From the NCBI GenBank assembly GCA_902798545.1, contig CADBWQ010000019.1, forward strand, positions 1-45,159: 45,159 nt of DNA. Direction: 5' to 3'. This DNA comes from Oscillospiraceae bacterium (GTDB lineage: Bacteria > Bacillota > Clostridia > Oscillospirales > Oscillospiraceae). The notes beneath the pieces are model-generated. The model was not told the origin of the DNA. It made no database searches and was given only the letters and a program-made list of their open reading frames with translations. Below are positions 15,322-23,514 of this stretch, in pieces; position 1 is the first letter of the stretch; every line of letters starts with the position of its first letter. The position numbers and the translations under genes are program-made.

Positions 15322-16500
15322 ATGACACGAAGCCGGATCGACAAGTTCATCATGGAGCAGGAGGGGCTCCGGAGCCTCTCACGCAGAGAAATCGAAGCGG
15401 TTCAGCTCACAAAGCTGAACCGCCTTCTGGCGGAGGAGAAAAAACGGGACGGTTTTTATCGGAATCTGCCGGAACGGCTGAACAGTCTTGCGGAGATGGA
15501 GACGCTGCCCTTTACCACCGATGAGGATCTGGCCGGGAACGCAGCGAGCCTGCTGCTTCGCTCCCAGGCGGAGATCCAGCGTGTCCTGTCCGACGCAACC
15601 TCGGGCACGACCGGGACGGCGAAACGGGTGTTTTATACCGAAGGGGACTGTCGGAACACGGTGGAGCTCTTCATGGCCGGGCTGGGAGAGCTGGTTTTTC
15701 CGGGAAGTGTCACGATGGTCTGTTTTCCGTTTTCCGGGCCCTACGGACTTGGGGAGCTGATCAGCGAGGCCATCGAGAGGCTCGGCGCCAGGCCGTTGAA
15801 ACTGGGCGCGGGACTCAGCTACGGGGAGTTTCGTGCAGTGATGGGACGGGAAAAGCCGGACACCTTTGTCGGTATGCCGGTACAGCTGCTTTCGATCCTG
15901 CGCGCCTGTGGAAAGGCGAGCCTGAAGCGTGCCCTGGTGAGCGGCGACGCCTGCCCGAAGGCTGTGATCAAAGCAAGTGAAGAGCTGCTCGGCAGTCGAC
16001 TTTTCCCGCATTACGGCTCACGGGAAATGGCACTTGGTGGCGCGATCTGCTGCCCGGCCCATGAGGGAATGCATCTGCGGGAGAACCACGTGATTGCGGA
16101 GATCGTAGATGAAAGCGGCCGGCCTCTGCCGGCGGGAGAAGAAGGAGAACTGGTTATCACCACCATCGGGATGGAAGCCATGCCGCTGATCCGCTATCGA
16201 ACCGGGGACTACACGAGGATTTTTCCGACGCGCTGCCCCTGTGGGAGCGAAGTGATGCGGCTGGATTCGGTCCGGCGAAAAGGGGAGACCTCCGCCATCC
16301 GGGAACTGGATGAAATACTCTTTGCCCTGCCCTGGGTGGTGGACTACCGTGCGGAGAAAAAAGACGGAAGGCTGCAGCTTTATGTCCTGACCTGCGGCGA
16401 AGGAAGCTTGCCGGAACTGGACCGGGATGCAAAGTGGGAGCTGAGTCCGGTAGCGGACGGAGATCATGCACTCTACCGTGGAAAACGCGTGATCCTGTAA
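15322..16500 (+). CDS. AMP-dependent CoA ligase-like protein, DVU_1553 type
   Basis: A 392-residue member of the acyl-adenylating superfamily, phenylacetate-CoA ligase branch. The ATP phosphate loop is SDATSGTTGTAKRVFYT (TSGTTGTAK at 93-101); YGSREMALGG gives the adenine segment and LIRYRTGDYTRIFP the ribose-binding Asp motif, followed by a CPCG pair. At 392 residues it is shorter than PaaK (about 430) and the C-terminal lid domain looks reduced, so CoA ligation may be lost. It belongs to the family that always stands with Mop genes; activating an acid or a cofactor carboxylate are both possible. I chose ATG 15322 with GGGAG 10 bases upstream; the frame is open further up without a better start. 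Confidence 0.78.
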   Translation: MTRSRIDKFIMEQEGLRSLSRREIEAVQLTKLNRLLAEEKKRDGFYRNLPERLNSLAEMETLPFTTDEDLAGNAASLLLRSQAEIQRVLSDATSGTTGTAKRVFYTEGDCRNTVELFMAGLGELVFPGSVTMVCFPFSGPYGLGELISEAIERLGARPLKLGAGLSYGEFRAVMGREKPDTFVGMPVQLLSILRACGKASLKRALVSGDACPKAVIKASEELLGSRLFPHYGSREMALGGAICCPAHEGMHLRENHVIAEIVDESGRPLPAGEEGELVITTIGMEAMPLIRYRTGDYTRIFPTRCPCGSEVMRLDSVRRKGETSAIRELDEILFALPWVVDYRAEKKDGRLQLYVLTCGEGSLPELDRDAKWELSPVADGDHALYRGKRVIL

Positions 16501-16574
16501 ACATACATGAGCGCAGCGGCAGAAGTGTGGCGGAAAATCATTTCAGTTAAAGAACGACCGAATAAAGATTAAAA

Positions 16575-16614
16575 GGGACCTCCCAATGCAGCACGGACTG
16601 CAAAGGGAAGTCCC
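16575..16614. terminator. Bidirectional terminator between the mop accessory unit and the sugar operon
   Basis: GGGACCTCCC (16575-16584) pairs with GGGAAGTCCC (16605-16614) with one mismatch, and TGCAG/CTGCA forms an inner helix. ATTCTTT follows on plus; CCCTTTTAATCTTT follows on minus. It ends the CoA-ligase gene on plus and the kinase gene on minus. Confidence 0.8.
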
Positions 16615-16678
16615 ATTCTTTATGGAAAATACAGGAGAATAGAAAACAGATTGCAAGGGGCTCGGAAATGGGTCCAGC

Positions 16679-18232
16679 TTACAGGAGTTCCGTGGCAAGG
16701 CGCTCCAGAGGAAGAGCCTTCTGATACCGCGCAAGGAAGGCGTTGAAGCCGTCGATGTCCTCCTGCGTTGCGGTCAGCGTGCTGCTTTTGACACCGGCAA
16801 ACACTTTGTTGTCCAGATAGTCCGGGAGGCTTTCGCCCTCTTCATGCCAGAGCATATAAGCACTCAGCAGAGCCATGCCGTAAGGACCGCCTTCCCCGGC
16901 GGTCTCCATGACAGAGACCGGCGTACCCACCGCGGCGGACAGCATGCGCTGGCCGACTTCTGGGGTTTTGAAGAAACCGCCATGGCCGTAGAGCTTGTCG
17001 ATCTGGACCTGCTCTGTCCCGGTCAGAATGTCCATGCCGATCTTCAACGTGGCAAGCGCGGAGAGAAGATGGGTCCGCATGAAGTTTGCCAAGGTGAGCT
17101 TTGCGTTCGGGGTCCGGGCAAAGACGGGGCGGCCTTCATCCAGGTCGGTCACACCCTCGCCCGAGAAGTAGTTGTACGAGAGAAGCCCGCCGCAGTCAGG
17201 AGCACCCTTGAGTGCGATCTGGAAAAGCAAGGTGAAGAGCTGGTCCCGTTTGATGTCCACATCCAGCAGCCAAGCAAATTCTGCGAAAAGGTGGACCCAG
17301 GCGTTTATGTCTGAGGTACAGTTGTTGCAGTGCACCATCGCCACGGGGAGCCCGTCCGGCGTCGTGACCATGTCGATCTCCCGATGGATGCCCAGGGGGT
17401 GATCTGCTACGATCATGGCAAAGTCCGAGGTACCTGCGGAGACATTTCCCGTCCGGACACGGACCGAATTGGTGGCGGTCATGCCGGTGCCGGCATCTCC
17501 TTCACACGGGGCTACCGGAATCCCGGCCTGCAGTGTACCGCCGGGATCAAGGAAGCGAGCGCCGGTTTCCGTCAGGGTACCCCCGCATGCGCCGGCGGGA
17601 AGCACCTTCGGCAGAATGCTGCGCAGGGCGAGACCGGTGAGGTCGTAGAACTTTTTCAGCATCGTCTCGTCATAGTCGCAGGTAGAGCTGTCAATGGGGA
17701 ACATACCGGAGGCTTCGCCGACACCCATGACCTTTTCACCGGTGAGCTGCCAGTGGATGTATCCTGCCAGCGTGGTGAGAAAAGCAATGTCTTTTACATG
17801 CGCTTCACCGTTCAGCATCGCCTGATAGAGGTGGGCGATGCTCCAGCGCTGCGGAATGTTGAAGCCGAAGAGCGCGGTCAGTTTCTCCGCTGCCTCGCCG
17901 GTGATGGTATTGCGCCAGGTGCGGAATTCCGCCAGCTGCTTCCCGTTCCGGTCAAAGGGGAGATATCCGTGCATCATGGCGGAGACGCCGATGGCGCCGA
18001 CAGTGGTGAGCTCTGTGCCGAAACGGGCTTTCACATCCGCCTTCAGCCTGGCAAAACAGGCCTGCAGTCCGGTGTGGACTGCCTCCATAGAATAGGTCCA
18101 GATCCCGTCCACCAGCTGGTTTTCCCACTCAAAATCGCCGGAAGCAATGGGTAGATGCTTCTCGTCAATCAGCACAGCCTTGATGCGGGTCGAGCCCAGC
18201 TCAATGCCCAGTACAGTTTTATTCAGATTCAT
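16679..18232 (-). CDS. FGGY-family carbohydrate kinase
   Basis: A 517-residue sugar kinase of the FGGY/ASKHA fold that phosphorylates a pentulose, hexulose or similar sugar with ATP in the cytoplasm. The N-terminal phosphate motif is [16 protein letters not shown] (8-23), the substrate segment [17 protein letters not shown] lies near 82-98, and the second half contains the catalytic-Asp region CEGDAGTG and the adenosine segment [17 protein letters not shown]. The last gene of the sugar unit, it lies 103 bases after the YjfF-type permease, with a hairpin between them. Xylulokinase is the usual name for such proteins, but with the isomerase upstream ribulose, fuculose or another ketose are equal candidates. 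Confidence 0.85.
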   Translation of the reverse strand: MNLNKTVLGIELGSTRIKAVLIDEKHLPIASGDFEWENQLVDGIWTYSMEAVHTGLQACFARLKADVKARFGTELTTVGAIGVSAMMHGYLPFDRNGKQLAEFRTWRNTITGEAAEKLTALFGFNIPQRWSIAHLYQAMLNGEAHVKDIAFLTTLAGYIHWQLTGEKVMGVGEASGMFPIDSSTCDYDETMLKKFYDLTGLALRSILPKVLPAGACGGTLTETGARFLDPGGTLQAGIPVAPCEGDAGTGMTATNSVRVRTGNVSAGTSDFAMIVADHPLGIHREIDMVTTPDGLPVAMVHCNNCTSDINAWVHLFAEFAWLLDVDIKRDQLFTLLFQIALKGAPDCGGLLSYNYFSGEGVTDLDEGRPVFARTPNAKLTLANFMRTHLLSALATLKIGMDILTGTEQVQIDKLYGHGGFFKTPEVGQRMLSAAVGTPVSVMETAGEGGPYGMALLSAYMLWHEEGESLPDYLDNKVFAGVKSSTLTATQEDIDGFNAFLARYQKALPLERLATELL

Positions 18233-18302
18233 GATACTGAATTGCTCCTTCTATTGAAGTTGGTCTGAAAGCACTATAAGTTACGAGTATTAAGACAAGT
18301 CA

Positions 18303-18333
18303 AACCGTTTTGAGCAGCCGCTCAGAACCGGTT
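18303..18333 (-). terminator. Intercistronic hairpin before the kinase gene
   Basis: AACCG and TTTTGAGC (18303-18315) pair with GCTCAGAAC and GGTT (18320-18333) with one bulged base and a 4-base loop. On the minus strand it lies between the permease stop (18336) and the kinase. The U tract is weak, so partial termination or a processing stem are both possible. Confidence 0.45.
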
Positions 18334-18335
18334 CG

Positions 18336-19400
18336 CTATGGTTTGGTCTTTGCCTCTTTCCTTCTCTCTGACGCGGTGACGACGATTCTTTGAATCACGA
18401 TAAACAGAGCCAGAAGACCACCGGTTGCGATCTTGCCCCACCATGACAGAAGCGAGCCGTTGAAAGTAATCAGCGCGGGGATGACGGACTTGAGCAGGAC
18501 GCCGAACAGTGTTCCGATCATATAACCGACACCGCCTGTCAGCAATGTGCCACCGATAACGGCGCAGGAGATAGCCTCCAGCTCACCGCCGTTCAAAGCA
18601 AGGTTCCAGCCACTCTTGACTTCCAGCAGATAAGCCAGACCCGCGAGGACAGAGCAGAAGCCGTTAAAACCGTAAACCAGGATTTTTGTTTTACCGACAG
18701 GCAAACCCATCAGCTTTGCGCTCTGCTCATTACCACCGATGGCATAGATGTTGCGGCCAAACTTGGTCCGGTGAAGGATGATTGTGCCAAGGATGATCAT
18801 CAGAATAAAGACAAACAGATTGACGTTTATAAAAGCAATAGGCTTGATCTTCACCCATTCTCCGTCCACATATTTACGGATATACCACTTCCACCCTGCA
18901 AGAGCATCAATCATCGGATGAGAAACAGAGATTGACTCACGGCTGATCAGAGAGCAAACACCGCGGGCGAGGAAGTTGCCAGCCAGAGTTGTGATAAACG
19001 GCGGAACGTCCAGGTAGTGGATAGCTGCACCCTGCAGCAGGCCGAGACCTACACCGACAATCATTGCAACCAGCATGCATACGGCGGGATGATACCCCAG
19101 AACACTGGTGCCGTAGGCAACGATCATGCCAGTCAGACAGGCGACGGAAGCTACTGACAGATCAATGCCTCCGGTGATCAGGACCATCGTCATACCAACG
19201 GCGGAAATACCGTAGTAAGCATTATCCTTGAACATGTTGACAAAAGTGCGCAAAGTGGTGAAGCCAATGCTGCTGTAACGGACCGCACCATAAGTATAGA
19301 TCAGAATGAAGATGCCGATGGTGGCATACACCATAACAAACTGAGGTTTCAGCAGACGGCTGGCGAGGCTTTGCCGCTTCTCAGGGAGTCTCTCAGGCAT
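18336..19400 (-). CDS. yjfF: Sugar ABC transporter permease, YjfF-like
   Basis: A 354-residue inner-membrane permease of the ribose/galactofuranose class (BPD_transp_2) with eight to ten helices. The segments MTMVLITGGIDLSVASVACLTGM and VPPFITTLAGNFLARG are characteristic, and FGRNIYAIGGNEQSAKLMGL is the EAA-like loop that contacts the ATPase. I set the start at ATG 19400 because AAGGGGG lies 8 bases upstream; the longer frame runs back into the upstream gene. The first codons overlap the end of the YtfT-like gene by 8 bases, so both permeases are made together, as in the ytfQRT-yjfF operon. Confidence 0.88.
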   Translation of the reverse strand: MPERLPEKRQSLASRLLKPQFVMVYATIGIFILIYTYGAVRYSSIGFTTLRTFVNMFKDNAYYGISAVGMTMVLITGGIDLSVASVACLTGMIVAYGTSVLGYHPAVCMLVAMIVGVGLGLLQGAAIHYLDVPPFITTLAGNFLARGVCSLISRESISVSHPMIDALAGWKWYIRKYVDGEWVKIKPIAFINVNLFVFILMIILGTIILHRTKFGRNIYAIGGNEQSAKLMGLPVGKTKILVYGFNGFCSVLAGLAYLLEVKSGWNLALNGGELEAISCAVIGGTLLTGGVGYMIGTLFGVLLKSVIPALITFNGSLLSWWGKIATGGLLALFIVIQRIVVTASERRKEAKTKP

Positions 19401-20463
19401 GCACAACACCCCCTTTTGCTTTCTTCTTTCCCAGCTTCGACATCCTCTGTCTGACAGGCTCGGACTGAAGAACAATCACAAGGATGATGATCAGCGCCTT
19501 AAATGCCATCGTTGCTTCGGAGACAATGCCAAAGTAGTAGACAAAGGTGACGATTGTGCGGATGATGATTGACCCGACAACCGTACCGGCAAGGCTGAAC
19601 TTTCCACCCGCCATGTTTGTGCCACCAATGACGACCGCAAGAATTGCATCCATCTCAAAGTTGATACCGAAGTTGTTGGAGTCGTTCGACATGACACGAC
19701 TGGCCATGATGAGGCCGGCAATACCGGAGAGGAAGGCAGTCAGCGCAAAGACGATCATCACAATTCGTCTGGAGTTGATTCCGCTGAGGCGACTCGCGCT
19801 CGGATTGATACCTACCGATTCCACCATCGTACCGAATGCGGTTTTTCGAACGAAGATAGATACAGCCGCCACTACGACGATGGTTATGATGATTGGCATT
19901 GGCAGATAAAGAAAGCTGCCCTGTCCGATGACACGGAAGGGGGAATAAAGCGTTGTAAATTGCTTTCCGTTGGTGACGATCTGGGCGAGCCCGCGTCCGC
20001 AAACCATGAGGATCAGGGTGGCGATGATCGGCTGCATTCCGATCCTTGAGACCATGAAACCGTTGAACAGCCCCAGCAGAGTGCAGACTGCAAGAGGGAC
20101 GAGAATGACAAGAATAAAGGGCTTTACAGTATAGTCACCCGGGGTGTTGTAGACAAGCACGTCCCAGCGAAGGAACTTCAACGCCAATGCACCGCTGAGT
20201 GCGACCAGGGAGCCGACGGAGAGATCCGTACCCGCCAGTGCAATGACGAGCGTCATACCCATGGAGATGATGGTGATTTCTGCAGAGCGATTGAGAATAT
20301 CAATCAGACTGCCGTAGAGCATTCCGGTTGCGGGCTGATATTTGATTGAGAAAAAGTCAGGCCGGATAATAAAACAGACCAGCAGGATCAGAAGCTCCGC
20401 AACGACGGCCCATGTGATCTTTGACTGCATGATGTCGTTCATGCTGAATTTTTTCTTCTTCAT
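19393..20463 (-). CDS. ytfT: Sugar ABC transporter permease, YtfT-like
   Basis: A 356-residue permease paired with the following one to make a heterodimeric membrane pore. Recognisable segments are SMGMTLVIALAGTDLSVGSLVALSGAL, IATLILMVCGRGLAQIVTNG and the loop SVGINPSASRLSGINSRRI. The insertion near residue 110 (FLRWDVLVYNTPGDYTVKP) is also seen in YtfT proteins. It overlaps the stop of the ATPase gene by four bases (ATGA) and its own end overlaps the next permease, so the three are translationally coupled. Two different permeases, rather than one, mark this as the galactofuranose type and not the ribose type. Confidence 0.88.
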   Translation of the reverse strand: MKKKKFSMNDIMQSKITWAVVAELLILLVCFIIRPDFFSIKYQPATGMLYGSLIDILNRSAEITIISMGMTLVIALAGTDLSVGSLVALSGALALKFLRWDVLVYNTPGDYTVKPFILVILVPLAVCTLLGLFNGFMVSRIGMQPIIATLILMVCGRGLAQIVTNGKQFTTLYSPFRVIGQGSFLYLPMPIIITIVVVAAVSIFVRKTAFGTMVESVGINPSASRLSGINSRRIVMIVFALTAFLSGIAGLIMASRVMSNDSNNFGINFEMDAILAVVIGGTNMAGGKFSLAGTVVGSIIIRTIVTFVYYFGIVSEATMAFKALIIILVIVLQSEPVRQRMSKLGKKKAKGGVVHA

Positions 20464-21977
20464 GCAGAAACTCCTTCCTGTGTCCCTTCGGCGATGATGC
20501 CCAGTATTGTCTGCTGCGTGCAGTCTTCTCCGTTCACTTCTCCAACCAGCTTTCCGTCGCGCAGTACAACGATTCGATTAGAGCAGCGGATGACTTCGTC
20601 CAGTTCGGAACTGATGAAGATAACAGAGACACCGTCGTTGCACATCTCAAGCATCAGACGCTGAATCTCCGCCTTAGCACCGACGTCGATGCCGCGCGTG
20701 GGCTCGTCGAGGATCAGAAGATCAGGCTGTGTTGCCATCCAGCGTGCGAGAATGACCTTTTGCTGGTTGCCGCCAGAGAGTTCGCCGATCTTCTTTTCAG
20801 CATCCGGGGTGGCAATCGAGAGCATCTTGATGTACTTATCGGCCATCTCATTCTGCTCCTGCAGAGAGATCGGATGCATAAAGCCTCTCCGTGCCTGCAG
20901 GGCGAGGGCTATGTTTTCGCGGATCGACAGGTCTCCAATGATGCCATCCCGTTTCCGGTCCTCCGGGCAGAAAGCCAGCTTTGCCATAATGGCGTCGATC
21001 GGTTTCTTGATGGAAACCTGCTTCCCGTTGACGGTTTCGGTGCCCTCTGTAGCAGGCACTGCCCCGAAGAGCAGCTCCGCCGTTTCGGTACGCCCGCTTC
21101 CAAGCAGTCCGGCAAAGCCCATCAATTCGCCTTTCCTGATCGAGAGGTTGACGTTCTGAATCTGTCCCGGTGCACCGAGCTGCTCGGCCCTGAGCATCTC
21201 CGGCGCATCGGGTGCAACGTCAGCCCGCTTCAGATTGAAGATGGCGTCCATGTCTTTACCGATCATATAAGTAACAAGCTGAAGCTTCGTGATATCATGT
21301 ATATCATAGGTGCCGACAAGCCTTCCGTTACGCAGGATCGTCAGTCTGTCGCTGACAGCAAAGACCTGGTCGAGAAAGTGGGTGATAAAGATGATTCCCA
21401 TACCCTCGGACTTCAGTTCATTCATGACATCAAACAGGAGCTTTACTTCGTTATCATCGAGAGAAGAAGTTGGCTCATCCAGAATCAGAATTTTGGCATC
21501 AATGTCCACCGCGCGGGCGATGGAAACCATCTGCTGGATGGCCGTGGAATAATGACTCAAAGGACGAGTAACATCAATATCCATATGGAACCGATTCATC
21601 AGCTCCCGGGCCCTGCGGTTGATCTCCTTCCAGTTAATCATGCCGCCTTTCATCGGCTGGCGTCCGACAAAGATGTTCTCTGCAACTGTCAGATTCGGGC
21701 ACAGGTTGATTTCCTGATACACTGTGGATATCCCCATGGAAAAGGCATCCTGTGGACTTGTCGGCGTGATTTCTTTCCCATCAAACAAAATGGTGCCTGC
21801 ATCCATGTGGTGAACACCCGTCAGGCATTTAATCAGCGTACTTTTCCCGGCTCCATTTTCACCCAGGAGGGAGTGAATCTCTCCTTTATTCAGGAAAAAA
21901 TCTACTTTATCCAGAGCCTTTACACCAGGAAACTGTATTTCAATGCCTTTCATTTCAAGTAAATATTGATCCGGCAA
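20460..21977 (-). CDS. ytfR: Sugar ABC transporter ATPase with two nucleotide domains, YtfR-like
   Basis: A 505-residue double ATPase. The first domain has Walker A GENGAGKST (39-47), a degenerate signature (LSHYSTAIQQ) and Walker B ILILDEPTSSL; the second has an altered Walker A (GLLGSGRTE), a good signature LSGGNQQKV and LLILDEPTRGIDVGAK. This split of intact and degenerate motifs is normal for the family. The start is a TTG at 21977: AAGGAGG stands 7 bases before it, while the first ATG is eight codons further down with no ribosome site. It lies 102 bases after the binding-protein gene, behind two hairpins. Confidence 0.9.
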   Translation of the reverse strand: MPDQYLLEMKGIEIQFPGVKALDKVDFFLNKGEIHSLLGENGAGKSTLIKCLTGVHHMDAGTILFDGKEITPTSPQDAFSMGISTVYQEINLCPNLTVAENIFVGRQPMKGGMINWKEINRRARELMNRFHMDIDVTRPLSHYSTAIQQMVSIARAVDIDAKILILDEPTSSLDDNEVKLLFDVMNELKSEGMGIIFITHFLDQVFAVSDRLTILRNGRLVGTYDIHDITKLQLVTYMIGKDMDAIFNLKRADVAPDAPEMLRAEQLGAPGQIQNVNLSIRKGELMGFAGLLGSGRTETAELLFGAVPATEGTETVNGKQVSIKKPIDAIMAKLAFCPEDRKRDGIIGDLSIRENIALALQARRGFMHPISLQEQNEMADKYIKMLSIATPDAEKKIGELSGGNQQKVILARWMATQPDLLILDEPTRGIDVGAKAEIQRLMLEMCNDGVSVIFISSELDEVIRCSNRIVVLRDGKLVGEVNGEDCTQQTILGIIAEGTQEGVSA

Positions 21978-22001
21978 TTGAATTCCTCCTTAAACGAAAA
22001 A

Positions 22002-22057
22002 GGCCGAAGGCGAGGCGCCTTCGCCCTAATAGATGGGGCTGGCTGAAAGCCAGCCCC
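22002..22057 (-). terminator. Two tandem hairpins, attenuator between binding protein and ATPase genes
   Basis: In transcript order the first stem is GGGGCTGGCT/AGCCAGCCCC (22035-22057, 3-base loop) and the second pairs 22016-22026 with 22002-22012 (one mismatch), directly followed by five U. This is a partial terminator that lets the binding protein be made in excess over the ATPase and permeases, a known arrangement in ABC operons. Confidence 0.75.
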
Positions 22058-22079
22058 CTGTAACAGACTGAATCAGAAA

Positions 22080-23075
22080 TTAATAGACGCGGGAGTCAAT
22101 CACATCTGCTGCGAGGACAGAAGTAACGGTACCGAGGTCGATGCCGCCGACGCAGTCATACACGCCCTCTTCGGGATGGAGGATGGTCTTATCGAAAGTC
22201 TCACCGGCTTCAAGGGCCTCGATGGTCTTCTCAACGAACGGGCCATAGAGCGGTGTGCATTCGACGGTGCAGTTCATATCACCAGCAACGATGGCTTCAA
22301 ATGCGGCTTTAACAGAATCGCAGCCGACAATGATAATATCCTTGCCGGGAACAAGGCCTGCTGCCTTAATGGCGTCGATAGCGCCCAGACCCATGTCGTC
22401 GTTCTGTACGATCAGAACATCGATCTTGTCAACGGACTTCAGCCATGCTTCCATAACTGCTTGGCCTTCAGTGCGGGTGAAGTTACCGGACTGCTGAGCT
22501 ACGAGCTTCATGTTGGGATACTCTTCGAGAGCAGCCAGATTGCCCTCAGTACGGCCAACCTGAGCGCCGGAACCTGTGGTGCCTTCCATGATGGCAACGC
22601 AGACTTCTTCGTCACCGCGGCCAATGGACTTCAGATACTCGCCAGCCCATGCAACCTGACGACGGCCTTCTTCCACGAAGTCACCGCCGAAAGCAGCGAC
22701 ATAGTCGATCTTATCTGCGCAGTCGGGCATGCGGTCAATCAGAATCAGAGGAATCTCTGCTTCATTCACTTCTGCAAGAACTTCATCCCAGCCGGTCTCA
22801 ACAACACCGGTGAAGAGGATGTAGTCAACACCCTGGGTGATGAAGTTACGAAGAGCCTTGATCTGGTTCTCCTGTTTCTGCTGGGCGTCATCGTAGATGA
22901 GAGTCCAGCCGTCGTGGCCTTCGATGGTGCTTTTGATGCTGTCTGTGTTGGCGGTACGCCAGTCAGACTCCTGACCGATCTGGGAGAATGCGACCTTGAC
23001 GTCATCTGCGAATGCAGTTACACCAAGAGACAGAACCAGCGTCAGTGCAAGAACGATTGCGAGAAGTTTTTTCAT
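22080..23075 (-). CDS. ytfQ: Sugar-binding protein of ABC transporter, YtfQ-like
   Basis: A 331-residue type I solute-binding protein, exported by a signal peptide (MKKLLAIVLALTLVLSLGVTAFA, cleavage AFA|DD). No lipobox cysteine is present, unusual for a Gram-positive binding protein and requiring retention by another means. The mature start VKVAFSQIGQESDWRTA, the QQKQENQIKALRNFITQGVD block, QSGNFTRTEGQAVMEAW and VQNDDMGLGAIDAIK match YtfQ closely along the chain, so galactofuranose or L-arabinofuranose are likely ligands. I set the start at ATG 23075, with AAGGGG 7 bases upstream. It is the first transporter gene and has its own promoter. Confidence 0.88.
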   Translation of the reverse strand: MKKLLAIVLALTLVLSLGVTAFADDVKVAFSQIGQESDWRTANTDSIKSTIEGHDGWTLIYDDAQQKQENQIKALRNFITQGVDYILFTGVVETGWDEVLAEVNEAEIPLILIDRMPDCADKIDYVAAFGGDFVEEGRRQVAWAGEYLKSIGRGDEEVCVAIMEGTTGSGAQVGRTEGNLAALEEYPNMKLVAQQSGNFTRTEGQAVMEAWLKSVDKIDVLIVQNDDMGLGAIDAIKAAGLVPGKDIIIVGCDSVKAAFEAIVAGDMNCTVECTPLYGPFVEKTIEALEAGETFDKTILHPEEGVYDCVGGIDLGTVTSVLAADVIDSRVY

Positions 23076-23124
23076 GTCTTTACCCCTTTTCTTATTTTCT
23101 GTTTGGGCACACGGCCCTTCATAT

Positions 23125-23155
23125 GTATAAAACCATAAAACGGACATAGTGTCAA
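23125..23155 (-). promoter_or_regulatory. Promoter of the binding-protein gene
   Basis: On the minus strand a perfect TTGACA (23150-23155) stands 17 bases from TTTTAT (23127-23132) and 19 from TTATAC (23125-23130). The -10 is not ideal; either hexamer may serve. The leader is about 45 bases. Confidence 0.6.
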
Positions 23156-23435
23156 TTGATTGGAAGCATGCGAAATAAAAAACAGGATATTGAATAAATA
23201 CAGCTTTTTACCAAAACAAACAAAAAAGTACAACTTTGAAAATAAGAGGAATAATTTACGATTTAATGAAAAAAAGTAGAAAAATTTACGTTTATTATTA
23301 TAACGTTGAGAATAAAACAGAGGAGAAATTGCACAAAACAGATTTGATCCGGAAGGATTTTTCGGGAAGCGATCAAAAAAGTCGGTGGATTATCGAACAT
23401 TCGCGTCCTGGCGAAAAGTCAGTTATTTCCGGTAT
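23156..23435. other. AT-rich spacer, no gene seen
   Basis: This 280-base stretch is very AT-rich and lies between the transporter promoter and the isomerase gene. It contains AATTTACG twice (about 23249 and 23283) and many A/T runs, which would suit an upstream activator or regulator region. An open frame on plus from about 23266 has no ribosome site or recognisable product. Confidence 0.5.
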
Positions 23436-23471
23436 GAAACAGCAGCTGACAGTAAGATCAGCTGCTGTTTC
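23436..23471 (-). terminator. 14-bp perfect hairpin after the isomerase gene
   Basis: GAAACAGCAGCTGA (23436-23449) pairs with 23458-23471 around an 8-base loop. It follows the isomerase stop by 44 bases on the minus strand. No U tract follows, so it may be a mRNA-stabilising or processing stem rather than a full terminator. Confidence 0.55.
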
Positions 23472-23514
23472 GAAGATGTTATGAAAAGTGTCTTTTCTGG
23501 CTGCGCGGATCAGC

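Noticed and set aside
23236-23484. 82-codon AT-rich frame between transporter and isomerase genes
   Set aside because: No ribosome site at a usable distance and it runs into the inverted repeat at 23436-23471.
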